Origin: Cherax quadricarinatus | Lineage: Eukaryota; Arthropoda; Malacostraca; Decapoda; Parastacidae | Reading direction: 5' to 3' | DNA length: 64,000 nt | Assembly (NCBI RefSeq): GCF_038502225.1 | Contig: NC_091312.1 | Span: 34,360,790-34,424,789 of the forward strand | Shown: in pieces, positions 57,660 through 64,000 of the stretch | Position numbering within the stretch: position 1 is the first letter of the stretch | How the letters are laid out: the number at the start of each line of letters is the position of its first letter | The notes under the pieces: model-generated | The model's input: the letters and a program-made list of their open reading frames with translations, nothing else | The model's database searches: none | Told to the model about the DNA's origin: nothing | Program-made: the position numbers and the translations under genes

Positions 57660-57903
57660 CCAGACACACATACACTCCCCCCTCACCACCGACATCTCAC
57701 TACTTTCTCTGATCCCTCCCCTCCCTCGATCACCCTCCCCTCCCCCGTTCACCCTAAACCCTCCCCACCCCTCCCAACTCAGCTCCCACATAGCCACAGT
57801 TCCTCCACTACTTCCCCCCCCCACACTCTGACACACACACTACTAACCTAACATACAGAACTACATAGGTTTCCCACTCTGAGGCAATCAGGATAAAACA
57901 AAA

Positions 57904-58969
57904 ATGGGTTGCCAGAGAGCAACAAGAAAAACCAAGGGACAGGAGGAGGAAAATGCAAAGGAAGATTGGGCAGCAGAGCTCATAAAAAGGGATCATGAAT
58001 GGGAAAAGAAACTAGAAGAACTTAGCATGAGAATGGAAGAGAGGATAGATATGGAAAGCAGGAAGTGGGAGGTGCATGTCAAAGCAGCAGAAGCTAGGAT
58101 ACAGAGTTTAGAAGAGGAATTGAAAAATCTGAAACAGCCTAAAGAACTAAAGAACATTTTGGGATGGACAACAGAGACTGCTACCTCAGCCACAAATAAG
58201 GGGACTGTAGGGAAAGAAGGGGCACAACTGCATGGAGATGCTCTATCAGAGGAGACTGTAGCAAATGAAAGAGCTAAGCTTTATGTGGAGGCCCTAACAG
58301 ACAACAACAGAGCCCAAGGAAAGCCGAGAAGGGAAAATGACAGGCCACTGAGCCCAAGTACATTAGCCAGTGAAACTGATAAAAGGAAAGCTGCAGTGGA
58401 GGAAACCAAATTAAATGAGGGGATACACAGGGATATGCAGTGGGAGAATGAAAGGGTGAGGTCAGTCTTTGTGTATGGGCTCCAGGAAGTCGAAGGGGAA
58501 ACATATGAAGCAAGAAAACAAGGGGAAAAAGAAGCAATTGAAAGCATCATGAAAGCAATAGGAGAAGACGATATGACCCAGCTGGAAAATTTTCGGAGAA
58601 TAGGGGGGTTTGTAAAAAAAAAGAACCCGGCCAGTGAGAGTGACCTTCAAGACAGAAGCGACTCGGACCAGGATCCTGCAGGAGAAAGCACGATTAAGGG
58701 ACATGACGGCATACAGGAGGGTGTATCTCGACCGCGACAGAACACAAGAAGAAAGGAAGAAACTGAGAGAGAGGGGATGGAGAAGACAGACAGGAGATCC
58801 GAGACCCAGGAAGAAGATCAAATACAGCCTCCCTCACAACTTTCTATGGAAGCCTCCCAACCAGGTCAACCCCAGTGCAACCAAACACTCTAAATCAAAA
58901 CACCCATGCCACATCCAATGCCCCCACCCACTACATTACAAACTTCACCCCCACAGCAACAACCCATAG
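57904..58969 (+). CDS. LINE family A ORF1: coiled-coil nucleic-acid-binding protein (frameshift in A9 run)
   Basis: From the ATG at 57904 the N-terminal third is charged and coiled-coil-like (residues about 25-80, EELSMRMEERIDMESRKWEV). A middle segment (SVFVYGLQEVEG) resembles the RRM-like part of LINE ORF1 proteins. The frame as written continues to a stop at 58893 with an odd acidic tail. Skipping one A of the A9 run (58614-58622) instead gives a conserved-looking basic C-terminus (VRVTFKTEATRTRILQ, YRRVYLDRDRTQEE) ending at 58969. One extra A is the simplest reading, as a mutation or sequencing error. Expected role: RNA binding and chaperone activity in the LINE ribonucleoprotein. Confidence 0.8.
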
Positions 58970-61889
58970 TTCCTTACCAGGTCTCCCACTTCCCCAACCC
59001 CAATATACTTCCCAGACCACAGTCTTAGAAAAGAAGTTGAAGGTGTGGTTTACAAATGCAGATGGAATAACAAACAAGTATGAGGAGTGGCACGAAAGAA
59101 TCAGAGAGACATCCCCAGACATAATAGCACTCACAGAAACAAAACTCACCAGAATAATAACAGATTCAATCTTTCCATCCGGATATCAAATCTTCAGGAA
59201 AGACAGAGGGAGGAGAGGGGGAGGAGGAGTTGCACTGCTCATTAAAAACCAGTGGGGTTTTGAGAAAATGGAAGGAATGGATGGCATGGGCGAAAGGGAC
59301 TACTTAGTAGGAACAATCCAGTCTGAGGGACATAAGGTGATAATTGCAGTAATGTACAACCCACCACAGAACTGCAGGAGGCCAAGAGAAGAATACGATG
59401 AGAGCAACAGAGCAATGATCAACACACTAGCCGAGGTGGCCAGGAGAGCACACATGGGGGGAGCAAAGTTACTAGTTATGGGTGATTTCAATCACAAGGA
59501 GATTGACTGGGAAAACCTGGAGCCCCATGGGGGTCCCGAAACATGGAGAGCCAAGATGATGGATGTGGTACTGGAGAACCTCATGCATCAACATGTTAGA
59601 GACACTACCAGAGAGAGAGGAGAGGATGAACCAGCAAGGTTGGACCTTGTATTCACCATGAGTAGTTCGGACATCGAGGGTATCATGTATGAAAGGCCCC
59701 TGGGAGCTAGTGATCATGTGGTTCTGTGCTTCGACTACATAGTTGAGCTCCAAGTGGAGAGAGTTGCAGGAATAGGCTGGGAAAAACCAAACTACAAAAG
59801 GGGGAACTACTCAGGCATGAGGAACTTCCTTCAAGACATTCAGTGGGAGAGGGAACTGACAGGAAAACCAGTACAAGAAATGATGGACTATGTAGCAACA
59901 AAATGCAAGGAGGCAGAGGAGAGGTTTGTTCCCAAGGGAAACAGAAATAATGGGAAGAACAGAACGAGTCCTTGGTTCACCCAAAGTTGTAGGGAGGCAA
60001 AAACTAGGTGTACTAGAGAATGGAAAAGGTACAGAAGACAGAGAACTCATGATAATAAAGAAATCAGCCGAAGAGCCAGAAACGAATATGCACAGATAAG
60101 AAGGGAGGCTCAGAGACAATATGAAAATTACATAGCATCAAAAGTAAAGACTGACCCGAAGCTGTTGTACAGCCACATCAGGAGGAAAACAACAGTCAAG
60201 GACCAGGTAATCAGACTGAGGAAGAGTGATGGGGAATTCACAAGAAACGACCGAGAGGTATGTCAGGAGCTCAACACAAGATTTAAAGAGGTATTTACAG
60301 TGGAAACCAGTAGGACTCCAAGAAATCAGAACAGGGGGGCACACCAGCAAGTGCTCGATGAGGTACATATAACCAAGGAGGAGGTGAAGAAGCTGCTATG
60401 CGAACTTGACACCTCAAAGGCGGTGGGACCAGACAACATCTCTCCATGGGTCCTTAAAGAGGGAGCAGAGATATTGTGTGAGCCATTAACAAAGATCTTC
60501 AACACATCATTTGAAACTGGGCAACTCCCTGAGGTATGGAAAATGGCAAATGTAGTCCCAATTTTTAAAAAGGGAGACAGACATGAGGCACTAAACTACA
60601 GACCTGTATCACTAACGTGTATAGTATGCAAGGTCATGGAGAAGATCATCAGGAGGAGAGTGGTGGGGCACCTGGAAAGAAACAAGTGTATAATTGACAA
60701 CCAGCACGGCTTCAGGGAAGGAAAATCCTGTGTCACAAACCTACTAGAGTTTTATGACAAGGTGACAGAAGTAAGACAAGAGAGAGAGGGGTGGATCGAC
60801 TGCGTATTTTTGGACTGCAAGAAGGCCTTCGACACAGTTCCTCACAAGAGGTTACTGCAAAAGCTAGAGGACCAGGCACACATAACAGGAAAGGCACTGC
60901 AATGGATCAGAGAATATCTGACAGGGAGGCAACAACGAGTCATGGTACGCGACGAGGTGTCAGAGTGGGCGCCTGTGACAAGCGGGGTTCCACAGGGGTC
61001 AGTCCTAGGACCTGTGGTGTTCTTGGTATACGTGAACGACATAACGGAAGGGATAGACTCAGAAGTGTCCTTGTTTGCAGACGATGTGAAGTTAATGAGA
61101 AGAATCGAATCGGACGAGGATCAGGCAGGACTACAAAGAGACCTGGACAGGCTACAAGCCTGGTCCAGAAACTGGCTTCTTGAATTTAACCCTGCCAAAT
61201 GCAAAGTCATGAAGATTGGGGAAGGGCAAAGAAGACCGCAGACACAATATAGTTTAGATGGCCAAAGACTGCAAACCTCACTCAAGGAAAAAGATCTGGG
61301 GGTGAGTATAACACCGAGCATATCTCCTGAGGCGCACATCAATCAGATAACTGCTGCAGCATACGGGCGCCTGGCAAACCTACGGATAGCGTTCCGATAC
61401 TTCAGTAAGGATTCGTTTAAGACTCTGTACACCATCTACGTCAGGCCCATACTGGAGTATGCAGCACCAGTTTGGAATCCACACCTAGTCAAGCACGTCA
61501 AGAAATTAGAGAATGTGCAAAGGTTTGCAACAAGACTAGTCTCAGAGCTACGGGGATTGTCCTATGAAGAAAGGTTGAGGGAAATCTGCCTGACGACACT
61601 GGAGGCCAGGAGGGTCAGGGGAGACATGATAACGACATATAAAATACTGCGCGGAATAGACGAGGTGGACAAAGACGGGATGTTCCAGAGATGGGACACA
61701 GACACAAGAGGTCACAATTGGAAGTTGAAGACTCAGATGAATCAAAGGGATGTTAGGAAGTATTTCTTCAGTCATAGAGTAGTCAGGCCATGTAATAGCC
61801 TAGAAAGTGATGTGGTGGAGGCAGGAACCATACATAGTTTTAAGGCGAGGTATGATAGAGCTCATGGGGCAGGGAGAGAGAGGACCTAG
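58875..61889 (+). CDS. LINE family A ORF2: endonuclease and reverse transcriptase
   Basis: A 1004-codon open frame. The endonuclease starts near residue 55 (KVWFTNADGI) and includes IIALTETKL, VMGDFNHKEIDW and GASDHVVLCF. RT begins around SKAVGPDNISPW, with CVFLDCKKAFDTVPHK (first Asp), SGVPQGSVLGPVVFL and FADDVKLM (Asp736, Asp737). A CR1-type C-terminal region follows (YEERLREICLTTLE, RKYFFSHRVV). The frame is first entered at a GTG (58875); no ATG precedes the endonuclease in this frame, the first being within KMEGMDGMG. Translation probably depends on coupling or frameshifting from the overlapping ORF1, or on a non-AUG start. It nicks target DNA and copies the element RNA by target-primed reverse transcription. 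Confidence 0.93.
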   Translation: MQPNTLNQNTHATSNAPTHYITNFTPTATTHSSLPGLPLPQPQYTSQTTVLEKKLKVWFTNADGITNKYEEWHERIRETSPDIIALTETKLTRIITDSIFPSGYQIFRKDRGRRGGGGVALLIKNQWGFEKMEGMDGMGERDYLVGTIQSEGHKVIIAVMYNPPQNCRRPREEYDESNRAMINTLAEVARRAHMGGAKLLVMGDFNHKEIDWENLEPHGGPETWRAKMMDVVLENLMHQHVRDTTRERGEDEPARLDLVFTMSSSDIEGIMYERPLGASDHVVLCFDYIVELQVERVAGIGWEKPNYKRGNYSGMRNFLQDIQWERELTGKPVQEMMDYVATKCKEAEERFVPKGNRNNGKNRTSPWFTQSCREAKTRCTREWKRYRRQRTHDNKEISRRARNEYAQIRREAQRQYENYIASKVKTDPKLLYSHIRRKTTVKDQVIRLRKSDGEFTRNDREVCQELNTRFKEVFTVETSRTPRNQNRGAHQQVLDEVHITKEEVKKLLCELDTSKAVGPDNISPWVLKEGAEILCEPLTKIFNTSFETGQLPEVWKMANVVPIFKKGDRHEALNYRPVSLTCIVCKVMEKIIRRRVVGHLERNKCIIDNQHGFREGKSCVTNLLEFYDKVTEVRQEREGWIDCVFLDCKKAFDTVPHKRLLQKLEDQAHITGKALQWIREYLTGRQQRVMVRDEVSEWAPVTSGVPQGSVLGPVVFLVYVNDITEGIDSEVSLFADDVKLMRRIESDEDQAGLQRDLDRLQAWSRNWLLEFNPAKCKVMKIGEGQRRPQTQYSLDGQRLQTSLKEKDLGVSITPSISPEAHINQITAAAYGRLANLRIAFRYFSKDSFKTLYTIYVRPILEYAAPVWNPHLVKHVKKLENVQRFATRLVSELRGLSYEERLREICLTTLEARRVRGDMITTYKILRGIDEVDKDGMFQRWDTDTRGHNWKLKTQMNQRDVRKYFFSHRVVRPCNSLESDVVEAGTIHSFKARYDRAHGAGRERT

Positions 61890-61967
61890 TAGCAATCAGC
61901 GAAGAGGCGGGGCCAGGAGCTGTGACTCGACCCCTGCAACCACAAATAGGTGAGTACAAATAGGTGA

Positions 61968-61981
61968 GTACACACACACAT

Positions 61982-62024
<43 letters not shown>
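61968..62024. repeat. (AC)n between two family A LINE copies
   Basis: AC dinucleotides with one TG interruption, starting at the LINE tail GTGAGTAC and ending exactly at the next, truncated LINE copy. Confidence 0.95.
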
Positions 62025-62026
<2 letters not shown>

Positions 62027-62849
62027 ACTGCGAAGAGACCTGGACAGGCTGGGCATGTGGTCCAGTAACTGGCTTCTCGAATTCAATCCAGCCAAATGCA
62101 ACGTCATGAAGATTGGGGAGGGGCAAAGAAGACCGCAAACAGAGTATAGGCTAGGTGGACAAAGACTACAGACCTCACTCAGTGAGAAAGACCTTGGGGT
62201 GACCATAACACCGAGCACATCACCGGAGGCACACATCAACCAAATAATCGCTGCAGCATACGGGCGCCTGGCAAACCTGAGAATAGCGTTCCGATACCTT
62301 AATAAGGAATCGTTCAAGACACTGTACACTGTGTATGTTAGGCCCATACTGGAGTATGCAGCACCAGTCTGAAACCCACATCTGGTCAAGCACGTCAGGA
62401 AGTTAGAGAAAGTACAAAGGTTTGCAACAAGGCTAGTCCCAGAGCTCAAGGGAATGTCGTACGAGGAAAGGTTAAGGGAAATCGGACTGACAACACTGGA
62501 GGACAGAAGGGTCAGGGGAGACATTATAACGACATACAAGATACTGCGGGGAATAGACAAGGTGGACAGAGATAGAATGTTCCAGAGAGGGGACACAGGG
62601 ACAAGGGGTCACAACTGGAAGCTGAAGACACAGGGACGATAGGAAGTATTTCTTCAGTCATAGAGTTGTCAGCAAGTAGAATAGCCTAGCAAGTGAAGTA
62701 GTGGAGGCAGGAGCCATACATAGTTTTAAGAAGAGGTATGACAAAGCTCAAGAAGCAGAGAGAGAGAGGACCCAGTAGCGATCAGTGAAGAGGCGGGGCC
62801 AGGAGCTGAGTCTCGACCTCTGCAACCACAATTAGGTGAATTAGGTGAG
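62025..62849 (+). mobile_element. CR1-like LINE, family A, 5'-truncated copy
   Basis: Begins GGACTGCGAAGAGACCTGGA, equivalent to 61128 of the intact copy, and runs to the same 3' UTR (GAGGCGGGGCCAGGAGCTG, then GGTGAATTAGGTGAGTAC). It is broken by a Trp-to-stop change at about 62370 and a deletion near 62635. It is about 85-90 percent similar by eye, so an older or separate subfamily. Flanked by (AC)n on both sides. Confidence 0.92.
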
Positions 62850-62898
62850 TACACACACACACACACACACACACACGTACACACACACACACACACAC
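62850..62898. repeat. (AC)n after truncated LINE copy
   Basis: AC dinucleotides with a GT interruption, directly after the LINE tail GTGAGTAC. Confidence 0.95.
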
Positions 62899-63540
62899 CT
62901 CACTCTACTTTGAACACCTTCAAAACACTCTCATAAATCATTTGAATACTCACAAAAGCACCTTTGAACATTTCCAAACTTCACTAAAACCTTTCCAAGA
63001 CAACATTTTGAATACTCCCAAATAAGATTTGACATCTCTAATTTATCTACACTTACATATTTCATTAAATTGCAACTCATCCCCCAAACTCCTCCCTCAT
63101 TCTCCAGATTTTTACAACAGTATCACAAAAACTAACTCAGTCACTTTACTTTGAACAACACCAATAACACCATCATTTACCTTTGAATACTCCAAAAACA
63201 TCATTCGAACACCCCCAAATCGCCACTGAATACTCCCAGAACTCCTTCATAAATACTCTTGCACATCATTTGAGCACCTTTAAAAACACCTTTGAATAGT
63301 CTCAAACACCACTTGAGTACTCCCAAATACACCACTGAATACTACTAAAACACCACTGAATACGGTCAAAACACCACCAAAGTCACCATAAACCAAGATC
63401 AACATCACAGACTAACACCCATTTTCACACAAATCCTCTCAAATCACTATAACCAAGAAGATTACCAATTTCTATGAGTACACTCACCTTCAACTAAGAT
63501 ATAACATGAGCGCAAAAAACATGAACACAAACCAAACACA
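62899..63540. repeat. Degenerate A/C-rich repeats with TTGAATACTCCC-like words
   Basis: Words such as TTTGAATACTCC and AAAACACCACTGAATAC recur irregularly, which suggests a decayed tandem array. No gene recognised. Confidence 0.6.
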
Positions 63541-64000
63541 CACGAACACTTACAACAGAATCACCTTTTTTTCGGTAACTCTAGTTCGACAACAACGCCC
63601 ACAACCCACATCACCCACAACCCACATCACCCACAACCCACAACTCCCACAACCCACATCACCCACAACAACAACTCACTTATAATATCTTTTTTGGTAT
63701 CTCTAGTTCGACAACAATACCCACAACCCACAACACCCACAACCCACAACACCCACAACCTACATCACCCACAACAACAGCCCACTTACAACTTCTTTTC
63801 GGTACCTCTAGTTCCACAACAACACCCACAACTCACAACACCCACAAAACAAAACACCCCACAACCCACAACACCCACAACAACAACCCACTTATAACAT
63901 CTTTTTCGATATCTCTAGTTCGGCAACAACACCCACATCCCACAACACCCACATCCCACAACACCCACAACCCACGTCACCCACAACAACAACCCACTTA
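63541..64000. repeat. Higher-order repeat of ACCCACAACCCACA with a CTAGTTCGACAACAA core
   Basis: CTAGTTCGACAACAA-type cores occur at about 63581, 63703, 63808 and 63915, spaced 105-122 bp. Each is followed by short ACCCACA tandem sequence and CCACTTATAACATC. The array runs off the window end. Confidence 0.9.

Overview
The window looks like repeat-rich heterochromatin-type DNA from an arthropod, most likely a decapod crustacean (crayfish, lobster or shrimp). The basis is the mix of CR1-like LINEs with short 3' tandem tails, a Ty3/gypsy LTR element, very long simple and mini-satellite arrays, (AC)n tracts and foldback repeats. That lineage call is from general familiarity with such repeats; the species cannot be named from the sequence. 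No bacterial features, rRNA genes, credible tRNA genes or CRISPR arrays were seen. A 100-N assembly gap lies at 36093-36192.

Layout. 1-3079: decayed CR1-like LINE (family A) with a nested antisense fragment of LINE family B. 3077-6220: (AC)n, then a 34-bp minisatellite. 6221-7984: low-information sequence with short simple repeats. 7985-28740: a 14-bp minisatellite of about 8 kb in total, split by two insertions. These are a nearly intact Ty3/gypsy LTR retrotransposon (13914-22238) and a near full-length family B LINE (about 22763-27180). 28741-32430: sparse sequence, a Tc1-like transposase relic and an (ATT)n tract. 32439-36092: 26-bp and 30-bp minisatellites, the latter carrying a terminal-inverted-repeat element. 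36193-39210: decayed Jockey/I-like LINE. 40195-41077: foldback repeat. 41251-46256: nested family B LINE copies plus a reverse-strand solo LTR. 46528-47187: 31-bp minisatellite. 47345-52895: RTE-like LINE fragments on the minus strand, one of them interrupting an I-like LINE. 53951-55640: small inverted-repeat elements, a tRNA-like SINE and one candidate host exon. 55681-57657: low-complexity DNA and (CA)n. 57658-62898: an almost intact family A LINE and a truncated second copy, both flanked by (AC)n. 62899-64000: low-complexity higher-order repeats.

The most notable system is the LTR retrotransposon. Its RT and integrase are of Ty3/gypsy type, but the pol order is protease, integrase, reverse transcriptase, RNase H, as in Ty1/copia and in the Gmr1-like group of gypsy elements. 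Gag carries a region that reads like the SCAN domain plus a CCHC zinc knuckle. Gag and Pol share one frame and are separated by a single UGA followed by CUAG and then a perfect 7-bp hairpin, a textbook stop-codon readthrough arrangement. LTRs, target-site duplication, primer-binding site and polypurine tract are all visible, and the LTRs differ by only about five substitutions and one indel.

Most other long open frames are translations of tandem repeats whose units lack stop codons, not genes. The only plausible host coding sequence is one possible secreted-protein exon at 54476-54757.
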